The notes: a model not told the origin generated them from the sequence alone. A DNA stretch of 64,000 nucleotides from Chitinophaga sp. Ak27 (GCF_012726295.1 NZ_JABAOB010000004.1:1-64000); one strand, 5' to 3'; positions 6,628 to 16,310 are shown, numbered from the stretch's first letter. Translations and numbers: made by a program.

Positions 6628-8094
6628 TCACACTGCCGGTACTATGAAATGAAACATTGCTCCATATCCAGGCTGACTTTCCACCTCAATGCTTGAGTGA
6701 TGCAGTTCCAGGATCTTTTTTACGATCGCTAGTCCAATTCCCATTCCTTTCTTTGGTTTTGAGTCAACGTCCAGTTGCTTGTAGCGCTCAAATATTAAAG
6801 CCTGATCTGAAAGTGGGATGCCAATGCCCGTATCAATCACACGAACTTCTACACCTGCTGACGCTTTTGTCAGGATGATTTTGATAGAACCTCCATCAGG
6901 CGTGAATTTAAATGCATTATCCAGCAAATTTTGAAACACACGCTCAGTGAGTGCAATGTCTGCAAAAACTCTTGGCAGATCAGGGGCCGCATCCAGATGC
7001 AGATCAATAAAACGATTGGTTGCCTTTAACTGATAGGCCACAAGTATATCGGAAGCCAGTTCGTTTATGAAAAATGGTTCTTTTTCAGGCGTTACGAGGT
7101 TTGCCTCAAGTTTGGCGTATTGAAAAAGCTGGTCTACCAGACTGGAGAGTTTTTGAGCGCTCGCATGTATTACTGAAAGATAACGCTCCCTTCCGTTTGC
7201 TGTGATTTCTTTTTTTATCAGGAGTGTTTCAATATACCCCTGCATGATAGATAGTGGTGTACGTAAATCGTGAGATACGTTTGCAATCAGCTCTTGCCGG
7301 AATTTGTCAGTTGCTGTTATTTTATCAATGTTGTTTACAATTTCATCTGCCATCTCATTGAAGGTGGAGGTGAGGAGCCCCAACTCACCTTTGACAGTGC
7401 CTTCTATCCGTGCTGAATAGTCGCCCTCTTTGAATCGTTTTACTACATCTGAAATCTTTCTTATGCTGTCTGTAATCAAAAAGAATGTTATTAGCCCAAC
7501 AATGAGTGCAACAATCAATGCTGCAAAGAAGATTGAAAACCCTAATCGGAAATAGAAATGATCGTTTAATGACGTCAGCACCTCCTGCTGTTTTTCACTA
7601 GCAAGTACAGCATAAACATAGCCTGCAAGATGTCCGTTTTCAGCAATAGGTGCAACAGAAAAAATAGCCGGCTCGCCGGGCTGTTTGGGATTATCTCCCA
7701 TCGGCCGGTTACCGTTGGAAGCAGACAGCCATTTTTTAACAGGGATCATATTAACCCGTCGAATTTGAACAGTGGTATCCGGAACCACGAAATCGGTTAT
7801 ATTTCCTGCGGTGTCCAGGAGATATACTTCCACACTTGGGTTAGCAACCATTGTAGAGTGGATGATGTCATGAGTAACGGTGGTATCAGGTTTGCCATTT
7901 TTGATTGGCTTCGTAAATGTTGCCAGATGTTGAGCGATATCGCCATACAATTGCTGATGGGCGGCAGTATAGTAGGATCGTGAGAAGGTAGATGCTATAT
8001 AAATAAACACGAGCCCCAGTATAACCATTACAAGCGTAAAAACAGAGGCAATCTTCCAAAATAGCCAGTTGCCGCGGATTGATTTTTTCATCAT
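6628..8094 (-). CDS. Membrane sensor histidine kinase (HAMP, HisKA, HATPase)
   Basis: A 488-residue two-component sensor. A transmembrane helix at about 14-34 (VFTLVMVILGLVFIYIA) is followed by a periplasmic sensing part of about 145 residues. A second helix at about 183-208 leads into HAMP (FFLITDSIRKISDVVKRFKE). HisKA carries the phospho-acceptor His at about 275 in NVSHDLRTPLSIMQGY. The ATP-binding domain has NLLDNAFKFTPDGG (N box) and VIDTGIGIPLSDQ (G1). All catalytic motifs are present. Its ATG overlaps the stop of the response regulator gene by four bases, so the pair is translationally coupled. The signal is unknown; the divergent spondin-domain lipoprotein may be a target. Confidence 0.93.
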   Translation of the reverse strand: MMKKSIRGNWLFWKIASVFTLVMVILGLVFIYIASTFSRSYYTAAHQQLYGDIAQHLATFTKPIKNGKPDTTVTHDIIHSTMVANPSVEVYLLDTAGNITDFVVPDTTVQIRRVNMIPVKKWLSASNGNRPMGDNPKQPGEPAIFSVAPIAENGHLAGYVYAVLASEKQQEVLTSLNDHFYFRLGFSIFFAALIVALIVGLITFFLITDSIRKISDVVKRFKEGDYSARIEGTVKGELGLLTSTFNEMADEIVNNIDKITATDKFRQELIANVSHDLRTPLSIMQGYIETLLIKKEITANGRERYLSVIHASAQKLSSLVDQLFQYAKLEANLVTPEKEPFFINELASDILVAYQLKATNRFIDLHLDAAPDLPRVFADIALTERVFQNLLDNAFKFTPDGGSIKIILTKASAGVEVRVIDTGIGIPLSDQALIFERYKQLDVDSKPKKGMGIGLAIVKKILELHHSSIEVESQPGYGAMFHFIVPAV

Positions 8095-8822
8095 AGCTCT
8101 TCATTAAACCTGTAGCCAACTCCCCAGGTGGTTAATATATACTTTGGTGCTGCGATGTCGCTCTCTATTTTGCCTCGCAGGCGATTAATGTGACTGTTTA
8201 CCGTATGTTCATAGCCCTCAAAATCGTAGCCCCACACAAGGTTAAGAAGTCGTTTGCGGCTGTAACTCTTCCCCGGGTTGGAGGCAAGTAAAACCAATAA
8301 CTCAAATTCTTTAGGGGAGAGGTCAATCCGGAGATCATTGATGCTGACTTTTCGTTTGTCGAGATCAATTTCTAATCCATCAAAATGGATCAGGGGAGGC
8401 GGCCCGTGGTTTACGTCAGGGGCGGATACTTCTTCGTTCCTTCTGAAGATAACTTTAACCCGGGCTATGAATTCCCTGATGCTGAAAGGCTTTGTGAGGT
8501 AGTCGTCTGCCCCGGTTTCCAATCCCATTACCTTATCTATTTCTTCTGATCTTGCTGTAAGCATCAGGATGGGAGTGAGCCGGTCGTTTTGCCTGATGCG
8601 TCTGCAAACTTCCATGCCGTTGAGTCCTGGAAGCATCAGGTCCAGAATAATGAGGTTGTACCTGGCCTGGCTGGCCGCAGTCAGCCCATCCAGCCCATTA
8701 GTAACGGCAGTAACCTCACAACCGAGGTCTTTAAGATGAATATCCAGTAATTCAATTATTTCCTGGTCGTCCTCAATAATTAGTACTTTCTGCATATCGT
8801 TCTGTTGCGCTACAAATTTCAT
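8091..8822 (-). CDS. OmpR/PhoB-family response regulator
   Basis: Receiver domain from about residue 12 (VLIIEDDQEIIELLD) with the phospho-acceptor Asp at about 61 (NLIILDLMLPGLNG), the Thr in LMLTARSEE and the Lys in DDYLTKPFSIREF. A C-terminal winged helix (DLSPKEFELLVLLASNP, then VNSHINRLRGKIE) binds DNA. The ATG at 8822 was chosen. A TTG at 8837 would add five residues, and an ATG at 8795 (MQKVLIIED) is also possible. It forms an operon with the kinase downstream, with a 4-base overlap. It probably regulates itself and the divergent gene at 8923 from the 100-base region between them. Confidence 0.93.
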   Translation of the reverse strand: MKFVAQQNDMQKVLIIEDDQEIIELLDIHLKDLGCEVTAVTNGLDGLTAASQARYNLIILDLMLPGLNGMEVCRRIRQNDRLTPILMLTARSEEIDKVMGLETGADDYLTKPFSIREFIARVKVIFRRNEEVSAPDVNHGPPPLIHFDGLEIDLDKRKVSINDLRIDLSPKEFELLVLLASNPGKSYSRKRLLNLVWGYDFEGYEHTVNSHINRLRGKIESDIAAPKYILTTWGVGYRFNEEL

Positions 8823-8922
8823 GAAAAAACCGGTCAAAATATGGCTGTGATACTTTTGTTATAACTCTGTTACTAGTTTGGGAACTACATCTTGTTTTTT
8901 TGTATTCTAAACTTAATCAGAC

Positions 8923-10221
8923 ATGAAAAAGACCCTTTTCGGCTCGATGGCGGTATTAAGCCTCTTTATATTTTTGGCTTCCTGCAATAAGAACGACGAT
9001 ATGCCGCCTGAGCAAAACGGTACTATTACTATTGAAAATGTATTGGATAGCAAACCCCTGGTGGAATCCGGCACATTCAAAGGTAACGGTACGCCACCCG
9101 TGATCCTCCCTGGGCAGTCCGTATCCTTCTCGTTTTATGCTGCTAAAAACCAACGACTAACTTTCGCTACCATGTATGGTTGGAGCAATGACCTCTTCTT
9201 TGCACCTATAAATCCTGGCATTACACTATATAATAGCGATGGAAGCCCGGTTACCGGGGATGTTTCCGATCAGATCAGGCTATGGGACAATGGCACCAGG
9301 GTAAACCAGGCGCCGGGAGGGGCCGTAATGCATCCAGGAACGGCGGAGGCTGGTACTAAAAATATTAAGGAAGTAAATGGAATGGACGACTATGGTCATT
9401 CCTATCTGCCAGCATCCCGGTTAATGCAGGCGTCATTACAGTACGATGGCAACTCCAAGTTTACTTTTACAATCAGCAATAAATCCGGAGGCACAGCAAA
9501 TGAAACACCATTTAGCCCGGGTGTATGGACCATATCTTACGTAGCTGGGGGTAACCAGTTGTTGCCAGAACCCATTTATTCATCTGGTAAACCTACTGCC
9601 AATGGACTGACAGATATCGCTGAGATGGGAAATATCACTGCAATGAATTCGTATCTCACCCAGCAAACCGGCATTTTTACACCTCTATCTCCAGTACTGG
9701 TCGTTATTTATCAGGGAGCAGCCAACCCATTTTACAAGACTGGTGAAAATGATCGCGGAGAAGGTTTAAAAGATCTTGCACAGAAAGGTAATGCGGATAT
9801 CCTGGCAGGTTTCTTGAAAACTAAACCTGGTGTCAGGAATGTCTATGTGTTAAAAGAAGCAGCTAATACAGTATTACTGCCAAGAGTAGGTGGCGCCGCT
9901 GGCGGAAAGGTATCCCAGCAGTTATCGCTGCAACCTGGCGACAGAATTGCTGTTGCCACTATGTACGGTTTTTCCAATGATTGGTTTTTTGCAACTACAG
10001 GCAATGATATTGACGGCTCACAAAAGGGAGATTTCTCTTCCCTCGTCGGCTTATTCGATAATGGTACAGCGGTTAATCAGTATCCTGGTGCAGGGGTTAC
10101 TCAGGCAAACCTGGCTGGTACGCCATTACAGGAAAGTAAAACCATTCAGCCTGTTCCCAATCCGAACCAGTATAATACATTGCCTGCTATCACAAACATT
10201 ATTAAAGTAACATTACAGTAA
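8923..10221 (+). CDS. Lipoprotein with two spondin-like domains
   Basis: Signal peptide with a lipobox (LFIFLASCNKND) predicts an outer-membrane lipoprotein of 432 residues. Two spondin_N-like units follow. The first contains FATMYGWSNDLFFAP and IRLWDNGTRVNQAPGG; the second contains VATMYGFSNDWFFATTG and VGLFDNGTAVNQYPGAG. The pattern W-SND-FF, then LWDNGT and NQ-PG, is the family signature. Spondin domains are beta-sandwich modules known from eukaryotic matrix proteins; their bacterial role is unknown. The gene diverges from the two-component operon. A TACTTTTG at 8851-8858 resembles the Bacteroidota -7 element TAnnTTTG, though no clear -33 box was seen. Confidence 0.85.
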   Translation: MKKTLFGSMAVLSLFIFLASCNKNDDMPPEQNGTITIENVLDSKPLVESGTFKGNGTPPVILPGQSVSFSFYAAKNQRLTFATMYGWSNDLFFAPINPGITLYNSDGSPVTGDVSDQIRLWDNGTRVNQAPGGAVMHPGTAEAGTKNIKEVNGMDDYGHSYLPASRLMQASLQYDGNSKFTFTISNKSGGTANETPFSPGVWTISYVAGGNQLLPEPIYSSGKPTANGLTDIAEMGNITAMNSYLTQQTGIFTPLSPVLVVIYQGAANPFYKTGENDRGEGLKDLAQKGNADILAGFLKTKPGVRNVYVLKEAANTVLLPRVGGAAGGKVSQQLSLQPGDRIAVATMYGFSNDWFFATTGNDIDGSQKGDFSSLVGLFDNGTAVNQYPGAGVTQANLAGTPLQESKTIQPVPNPNQYNTLPAITNIIKVTLQ

Positions 10222-10658
10222 GAAATGATTGACTTAAATTTTATCAGTCAATTACAGGCGCGACATAGTTTCACTTACATCCTTGATAGTTTACTATGGA
10301 AAGTCCATTGCAAGCCCCTCACGAAGCTCGCGCTGGTCGCGGGCTTTGTTGTTTTGGTCTATTTGTTAGTCTATCAAAGTGCGAAATCGCGTTTCGTGTT
10401 TACTTAATTTTATTTGGGTTGATTTGTCTGTACTAGTTTACGACATTTTGTTTTTAAGTACATATTAGTCTCCGATTATAATTCCAGCGAAATTACAGGG
10501 TTTTGCTGTAATTCGCTGTAGTAGTGTATTTTTTGTTTTTGCTCTATAATTTATTCTATAAAAGCGGAGAAGAGTTGTTGTGGTTTACATACACTTTATG
10601 TCGCTTCCAACTATCTTTACAAAGAGAACTATTCGGAACATTCACAGAGCCCAAAAAT
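10222..10658. other. Intergenic stretch with dispersed repeat
   Basis: No gene is seen. It contains the second copy of the 72-bp repeat (10324-10395), a small inverted repeat TGACT/AGTCA at about 10230-10253, and an A+T-rich leader before the esterase gene. The region 10524-10658 is open in the esterase frame, but the signal peptide starts at 10659. Confidence 0.5.
10324..10395. repeat. 72-bp dispersed repeat with terminator hairpin, copy 2
   Basis: Matches 5197-5268 with three differences. Its first 25 bases form the GAAGCTCGCG / CGCGGGCTTT stem followed by GTTGTTTTGG, and may end the spondin-lipoprotein transcript about 100 bases upstream. Confidence 0.8.
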
Positions 10659-11360
10659 ATGTTTATCTTCTTGCTATTTTTTTTTCTTTTTGCTGGTAAC
10701 AATGCGTATGCGCAATCTAATTTAAAGGTAAAGACAAAATACAACTACGTATTGTTTTTGCCAAAGGGGTATTCAGAAGGAAGCAATCGTTATCCCCTTG
10801 TTATTTATCTTCATGGAGGGTCACAAAAGGGGAATGACCTGAATAAAGTAAAAGCATATGGATGGCCCCACCTTATTGATAGAGGACAAGAATTCGGCTT
10901 TATCGTTGCTGCGCCGCAGTGCCCGGAAGGTAAGTATTGGTCAACTGAGAATTGGTTTGATTCGTTATATATGGATTTGATATCTAAATACCGGATTGAT
11001 TCCAACAGAATTTACTTAACAGGAATCAGCATGGGAGGATATGGCACTTATATTACAGCAATGGATCACCCCAATGAATTTGCTGCAATAATACCATTAT
11101 GCGGAGGCTGTAATGATACCGACACAACAAGGATTTGCGATATTAGCAGGGTTCCAGTATGGGCTTTTCATGGGACAGCAGACGAGAAAATTCCGATAAC
11201 TGAAACAGAGCGAGTCGTTAATAAACTAGATTGGTGTAACGGAAATATCAGGTTTACTCGGCTTGAGGGGATAGGTCACGACCTTCAGTTTATTTATGAA
11301 AGGAAAGATGTGTTTGATTGGCTGTTGCTGAAAAAAAAGCAGGATGTACATGCTAGGTAA
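10659..11360 (+). CDS. Secreted alpha/beta-hydrolase (esterase/peptidase type)
   Basis: A 233-residue exported serine hydrolase. ATG 10659 was chosen because it begins a signal peptide (MFIFLLFFFLFAGNNAYAQS); the open frame upstream adds 45 residues that would bury it. The fold is visible from YPLVIYLHGGSQKG (oxyanion region). The nucleophile elbow is GISMGGYG with Ser about 124, the Asp is in FHGTADEKIP (about 175), and the His is in LEGIGHDLQF (about 207). The layout fits the prolyl-oligopeptidase/PHB-depolymerase-like esterases that are often feruloyl or acetyl-xylan esterases in Bacteroidota. The substrate cannot be told. Confidence 0.87.
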   Translation: MFIFLLFFFLFAGNNAYAQSNLKVKTKYNYVLFLPKGYSEGSNRYPLVIYLHGGSQKGNDLNKVKAYGWPHLIDRGQEFGFIVAAPQCPEGKYWSTENWFDSLYMDLISKYRIDSNRIYLTGISMGGYGTYITAMDHPNEFAAIIPLCGGCNDTDTTRICDISRVPVWAFHGTADEKIPITETERVVNKLDWCNGNIRFTRLEGIGHDLQFIYERKDVFDWLLLKKKQDVHAR

Positions 11361-11555
11361 TCCTGCCTTTGTTATTGTCCTGCCTTGTTTTGGAATTAGC
11401 TATTACAAACTTTTGAAGAAACGTTACATTGGGCAAAAAGAAAGCAGCTGGATGATCTACCTCCGGCTGCCTAAAAAGTTATCCTACTGTTGGATCAAAT
11501 CGGGGTTTTTACACATAACCTCTATTTTTTATTGTGGCAGTTGGTACTCCTGAAG

Positions 11556-12278
11556 TTAGTTTAATAGTGTCAGGGTGATGACTGCATTGACCGGCGATAA
11601 TACATTTGCGACGTTTTGACCGTTAATTTTAAATTGAACCACATAATGGCGTTGTATCGTCCCTCCCAAAACGTGAACAGTTTCATGTTCGGTACCATAA
11701 TTTTGCACATAAAATGCGCTTGCAAGACCGGAAATAGTCGAGCCTTGGTGCTTATATGCCCAATCGGTATTTAAAATAGGGCCGTCTGCTCCATCATACA
11801 TAAAGTCTGCGCCTCCAACTTGCGGCTCAGACCCAATGTCTGAGTAAACAGAAAACGTCATATTGTATATACTTGGAAATGCCATGCTCTTTAAATTGGG
11901 GAATTTCCAGGTAAGATTGTATAATGGCGCATTTTGGCCACCCAGCCCTACAAAAGTATTTCCGTCATTGGGATACGCACCGAGTACGGTATTCGCAAAC
12001 GTTAGAGTGCCTTCAATATTAATTTTTCTTGCGTTCAGTCCGTTTGCAATGCGGCCTTCGGCTAGGTTTATGAAATCCTGAATCTTCATGGTCTGTTTTC
12101 CCTTTGCTGTATCTCCTGGAGTAAATGTCCAGCCATAGTGACGGGCGATGGAATCGACTTGGGCAATTGAGTAGCCATCAATTGGATTCAATTTTGGGAC
12201 AACAGGTGCATAATCGTTTTTGGAACAAGCATATAAAAGTGTCGATGTGACAATTAAAAAATAATTGTAAATTCTCAT
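11556..12278 (-). CDS. Unrecognised lipoprotein, 240 aa
   Basis: A lipobox near residue 18 (LIVTSTLLYACSKND) predicts membrane anchoring. Downstream are a short helical segment (SIAQVDSIARHYGWTF) and a longer beta-rich region with DFINLAEGRIANGLNARKIN, FVGLGGQNAPLYNLTW and FVQFKINGQ-like strands. No family was recognised and no catalytic motif is visible. The gene is convergent with the esterase gene; about 195 bases separate the two stops. It is followed upstream (rightwards) by another small lipoprotein gene in the same direction, but a gap of about 94 bases leaves an operon unproven. Confidence 0.7.
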   Translation of the reverse strand: MRIYNYFLIVTSTLLYACSKNDYAPVVPKLNPIDGYSIAQVDSIARHYGWTFTPGDTAKGKQTMKIQDFINLAEGRIANGLNARKINIEGTLTFANTVLGAYPNDGNTFVGLGGQNAPLYNLTWKFPNLKSMAFPSIYNMTFSVYSDIGSEPQVGGADFMYDGADGPILNTDWAYKHQGSTISGLASAFYVQNYGTEHETVHVLGGTIQRHYVVQFKINGQNVANVLSPVNAVITLTLLN

Positions 12279-12372
12279 ATTGGTAATTTTTAATGAATGG
12301 TTAACCCCAGACCGGAAAAAATTAATTTAAGGGATTTGTAAAATGACCTTTTAGGGATGTCGACCACGTTTA

Positions 12373-12738
12373 TTAATAGAAAATTTTGTGGGCAGACTCT
12401 AATTTGTGCCGCTGGATATAGGAAATTTTATTGATGTTGGAGTAAAAAGAATCCACCACAGCCTTATCTGCGGCTTCGCCGCTCTTTTGTGAAATAACTA
12501 TTGAATCGGGCGAAAGTGCCATATAGCGTTCTAGCTGCTCTAACCTGTTCTTAATCTGTTTTCGCGTTTCTGGCGATCTTTTATGGGCGGGTGTAAAGTT
12601 TGTCTTGTAGATAATACATAACCTCGATATTTCTTTTGTCTCAAATTTCCGGGTTGATTGGCAAGAAACAATGAAAAGTATGGACATTATAGCAAAAGGG
12701 TATTTTTTCAAAATACTACAGCTCAAAGTGATTAACAA
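12373..12738 (-). CDS. Unrecognised small lipoprotein, 121 aa or shorter
   Basis: The segment KKYPFAIMSILFIVSCQSTR is a lipoprotein signal peptide with the lipid-bearing Cys in IVSCQS. The start is uncertain: ATG 12738 gives ten extra residues before the KK. A TTG at 12708 (LKKYPF) would give a standard signal peptide, and an ATG at 12687 would lose the positive N-terminus. The mature part is short, basic and helical (ETRKQIKNRLEQLERYMALS), without a recognisable domain. Function unknown. Confidence 0.55.
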   Translation of the reverse strand: MLITLSCSILKKYPFAIMSILFIVSCQSTRKFETKEISRLCIIYKTNFTPAHKRSPETRKQIKNRLEQLERYMALSPDSIVISQKSGEAADKAVVDSFYSNINKISYIQRHKLESAHKIFY

Positions 12739-13146
12739 AAAAAAACTGAGTTACGAACATATTCGCAATATATGATATTTTTCAAATAATGAATGGAGCG
12801 GGCAAGAATAATTTGAAGTACAAGAAAAGTATTACGTGATGGCAGCATGGAAACCAGTGGTACGTGGTTGCCAATGAAAAGCTGGATGCGGATGGAACAA
12901 AGAAGCCGGCTGGGATATGGGAAGCGTTCGTTATCGGATCGGATATTTTTGAGCGGTTCTAAAGAACAATGAGGCCCTTTATATGAAACTAAGAAATAAC
13001 GATTTAAAATATTATCTTTATCTAAACCTATCTTATCTGTCACGCCTATATGAAAACCAAATATAATATTTTATTAACATCGTGTTAATACGCACTAAAC
13101 ATCACGTTGATAATTTCGCGGACTGAATTTTAAACCATCTAAATCG
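12739..13146. other. Intergenic stretch before the TonB receptor
   Basis: Contains the gene remnant described at 12789-12962 and an A+T-rich stretch leading to the receptor start at 13147. A short inverted motif, ACATCGTGTTAA near 13078 and AACATCACGTTGA near 13098, could be an operator. No intact gene is seen. Confidence 0.45.
12789..12962 (+). pseudogene. Possible C-terminal remnant of a lost gene
   Basis: After a TGA at 12837-12839, one frame reads about 40 residues of protein-like sequence to TAA 12960-12962, including WQHGNQWYVVANEKLDADG and PAGIWEAFVIGSDIFERF. The same frame is open from ATG 12789 to the TGA. Composition looks like a real C-terminus, but no family was recognised. It may be a decayed gene or chance. 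Confidence 0.3.
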
Positions 13147-16100
13147 ATGAAGCGATCACTCTGTCTGTTCTTTATTACGTTAGGTATGCTAGCGTCTTCC
13201 TATGTATTTGCCCAATCTACGCTGGCTGATTTGAATGGCCAGGTCAAAGCCAAGGATGGTACCCTGATTCCTGGGGCATCTGTTACTGTAAGAAATGAGT
13301 CGACTGGTTTTACCAACAGGACCCAGTCAAATAACAAAGGACATTACACTTTTAAACAGTTGCCGCTCGGCGGTCCTTACACGATTACCGTATCGGCAGT
13401 GGGTTTCGGCGCGCAAAAAAAGCAGGACTATAGCCTTAACCAGGGAGATGTACTCCAGGTGAACTTTGACCTGGAGCAATCTGTTTCCAACCTGGAGGCC
13501 GTTACCATCGTATCTACGTCCAACAGGAAAGCGGTGGTGAATGCAGGCGCTGCCACTACTATTACGCCCACAGATATGAACAGGCTGCCGGTCAACGGAA
13601 GAAACTTCGCCAACCTGGCGGCGTTGTCTCCGCTTACCGGCAATGGTAACAGTATCAGTGGTCAGCTGGGATCTGGCACCAACTACACCATCGATGGTAT
13701 GACGGCAAAGAATCCTACGTCTGCCGGCCCTACCACGTCAAGGAGCGGTGCGCCATATTCTATCTCTATTGAAGCGGTACGCGAGTTTAAAGTGGTGACT
13801 AACCAATATGATGTTACGCTCGGCAGATCCGGTGGCGGTACGGTGAGCGCCGTTACCAAATCCGGTACCAACACGGTGTCTGGTTCGGTATTTGGTTATG
13901 GTCGCGCCAACTGGTTATCCAGCCCCTATGATATTCGTGGTAACAAAAGAAATAACGACTATTCTACTTATCAGTTCGGAGGTTCTATCGGCGGTCCCAT
14001 CATCAAAGATAAATTGCACTACTTCTTCGCCTGGGACCATCAAACAGATAACCGTTCCCTGGTAATCGCCGACGTACAATCCAATTCCGATCAGCTCGTA
14101 TATAATATTACCCGGAATGTACTGGATACATTTGTAGATATTGCCAGAACAAAGTATGGCGTTTCCAATCATGCTCAGTATGGCTCTTTTGGAAAAACAC
14201 GTCAGTCCGATGCAGGCTTCCTGCGACTGGATTGGCAGATCAACGATAAGAACCTGTTGACTATTCGAGACAACTACACCAATGACATCAACAAGCTGGG
14301 CTTGATTGACAATACGGCCATCGACCTGTATGAGTCAACCGGTAACGACTTCAACAAAGATAACAGCCTGTTGCTGACGCTGAGGTCTACGATCAGCCCT
14401 AGAATTACCAACGAATTAAAAGCGCAGCATTTGTATACCTGGCAATCCAGCCAGCAAAATGATGAGCTGCCGGGCGCACTGCCCAGAGCGATCGTGGAAA
14501 ACGTTACTTCTGTATTGTCTGATGGCTCTACCAAGTCTACCAATATCCAGATTGGCGGGCACCGCTTTGGTCAGGAAGGGTTTACCAACAACGTTTTCCA
14601 GCTCACAGATAACCTGTATTACAATACCCAAAAAGTTAATTACACCTTCGGTATCGATCTCATGTATACACATGCCAAATCGCTGTATGGTAGCGAAGTA
14701 AATGGCCGCTATGTGTACAGGGGCCTGGATGCTTTCCGTAATAATACGCCGTATGCGTTCTATCGGGAAGTACCATTGGTGGCCGATCCAAGCGTAACCT
14801 CCGGTATTTTCAACGGCGGTATCTATGGTCAGTTGCAAACAGACCTGGGTAAAGGGGTAAGCCTAACGGCCGGTTTACGTTTTGATATGGCTACTTATCC
14901 TAAAGCGCCATTCAACGAAGATCTGTATAAAGCACTGGGCCTAAGCACCAACAACAGCATTAAGTCTTTTGTGCCACAGCCAAGAATCCAGCTCACATGG
15001 GATGTGAACCAGCAACATACCGATTATATCAAAGTGGGTGCAGGTATATTTAGCTCCGATATGAATAACTATATGCTCATCAACAACCTCACATTTGATG
15101 GCAAACATTTCGGAACAGCTAACCTGAACGCGAGTTCAGTAAGCATACCTTCTCCTGATTTCGCGGCATTCCGGAAAGATCTTTCTACAGTGCCAACTTT
15201 TGCACAATACCAGTTGCCACTCATTAACTACACAGGCCCCGACGCTAAGATACCCGTCGTTTACAAGGCTAATATCAATTACACCAAGTATATTACGAGC
15301 CGCCTGAGAATGGGCGTTTCCGCTTACCTCACCTACGGCCGTAATAACTACTTCTATATAGACAGGAATATGGTGGAAACCCCGTATTTCACAATGCCTA
15401 ACGAAGCCAACAGGGGCGTATATATTCCTTTAGATAAGATGAATACCAGCGGTGGCAGTGGTAACTACCTGGATGGCCGGATCAGCAACGCGTTTGGTAG
15501 GGTATTGGAACTCACCAGCAAGGGTAAAAACAATACCTATACTTTCGTATATGATGTTAACTACCGCTATTATAAAGATGGTAGCATCACTGCCAGCTAT
15601 ACCTGGAACGATTCCAAAGATAATACCTCCTACAACGGTAATGTGGCCAATACAGCTACCTTAAGTTTGCCGGTGGCAGATGATCCGCGTAATTTGAGTA
15701 AGATGAGTTACTCTGATGCGCAATTCCGTCATAAGGTAGTATTCTATGGCACATCGCCCACCTTTGCGGGATTTGTATTCAGCGTGCGCTTCTCCGGTAT
15801 TGGTGGCACCCGTTACAGCCTGTTGTCTGGCGTAAACAGCAACCAGGACTTTGTAAGCGGTACCAACGACCTCGCGTATGTATTTAATCCGAATGATGCG
15901 GCAACCCCCGCTGCGGTTAGAGATGGTTTGAATAAACTGCTGAGTTCAGGTGCAGGTGGCAGCTTCAAAAAATATATTGAAAAATCGGAAGGTAAGATTG
16001 CGGAGAGAAATGGAGGCGTCAATGGATTCTATGGTACATTCGATTTAAGATTGGCCAAAACACTGAAGGTGTCTAAAAAGAGCGGTTTTGAACTTTCCGT

Positions 16101-16296
16101 CGACGTTTTCAACTTCGCCAATATGCTCAATAAGAAATGGGGAGCCAGCCATAACTTTGGTAATACTTCGTTATACCGTGCTTCCGCATTCAGCAAAGAC
16201 ACCCGCTCGTACAACTATTCTGTTAATACCAGCGGAATCGCTAACCCGGGTGGAGATCCCTACCAGGTGCAGTTAGGAGTAAGATTCTTCTTCTAA
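13147..16296 (+). CDS. Oar-like TonB-dependent outer-membrane receptor
   Basis: A 1,049-residue outer-membrane transporter. Signal peptide (CLFFITLGMLASSYVFAQS) is followed by a carboxypeptidase-regulatory-like beta-sandwich at about 28-115 (LNGQVKAKDGTLIPGASVTV, then GHYTFKQLPLGGPYT). The plug domain (about 130-260) includes LPVNGRNFANLAALSP and REFKVVTNQYDVTLGRSGGG. The rest is the 22-strand barrel, ending with the aromatic C-terminus VQLGVRFFF that is typical of BamA clients. The layout is that of Oar proteins, not of SusC, and no SusD partner is next to it. Substrate unknown; peptide or protease-related export has been reported for some Oar proteins. It is monocistronic, with a strong terminator after it. 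Confidence 0.92.
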   Translation: MKRSLCLFFITLGMLASSYVFAQSTLADLNGQVKAKDGTLIPGASVTVRNESTGFTNRTQSNNKGHYTFKQLPLGGPYTITVSAVGFGAQKKQDYSLNQGDVLQVNFDLEQSVSNLEAVTIVSTSNRKAVVNAGAATTITPTDMNRLPVNGRNFANLAALSPLTGNGNSISGQLGSGTNYTIDGMTAKNPTSAGPTTSRSGAPYSISIEAVREFKVVTNQYDVTLGRSGGGTVSAVTKSGTNTVSGSVFGYGRANWLSSPYDIRGNKRNNDYSTYQFGGSIGGPIIKDKLHYFFAWDHQTDNRSLVIADVQSNSDQLVYNITRNVLDTFVDIARTKYGVSNHAQYGSFGKTRQSDAGFLRLDWQINDKNLLTIRDNYTNDINKLGLIDNTAIDLYESTGNDFNKDNSLLLTLRSTISPRITNELKAQHLYTWQSSQQNDELPGALPRAIVENVTSVLSDGSTKSTNIQIGGHRFGQEGFTNNVFQLTDNLYYNTQKVNYTFGIDLMYTHAKSLYGSEVNGRYVYRGLDAFRNNTPYAFYREVPLVADPSVTSGIFNGGIYGQLQTDLGKGVSLTAGLRFDMATYPKAPFNEDLYKALGLSTNNSIKSFVPQPRIQLTWDVNQQHTDYIKVGAGIFSSDMNNYMLINNLTFDGKHFGTANLNASSVSIPSPDFAAFRKDLSTVPTFAQYQLPLINYTGPDAKIPVVYKANINYTKYITSRLRMGVSAYLTYGRNNYFYIDRNMVETPYFTMPNEANRGVYIPLDKMNTSGGSGNYLDGRISNAFGRVLELTSKGKNNTYTFVYDVNYRYYKDGSITASYTWNDSKDNTSYNGNVANTATLSLPVADDPRNLSKMSYSDAQFRHKVVFYGTSPTFAGFVFSVRFSGIGGTRYSLLSGVNSNQDFVSGTNDLAYVFNPNDAATPAAVRDGLNKLLSSGAGGSFKKYIEKSEGKIAERNGGVNGFYGTFDLRLAKTLKVSKKSGFELSVDVFNFANMLNKKWGASHNFGNTSLYRASAFSKDTRSYNYSVNTSGIANPGGDPYQVQLGVRFFF

Positions 16297-16310
16297 AATC
16301 ATTCGAAAAT

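Noticed and set aside
11344..11553. A 69-residue frame after the esterase
   Set aside because: It has no recognisable features and overlaps the esterase end.
13147..16296. SusC-type polysaccharide receptor
   Set aside because: No SusD gene follows, and the layout of the N-terminal and plug regions is Oar-like.
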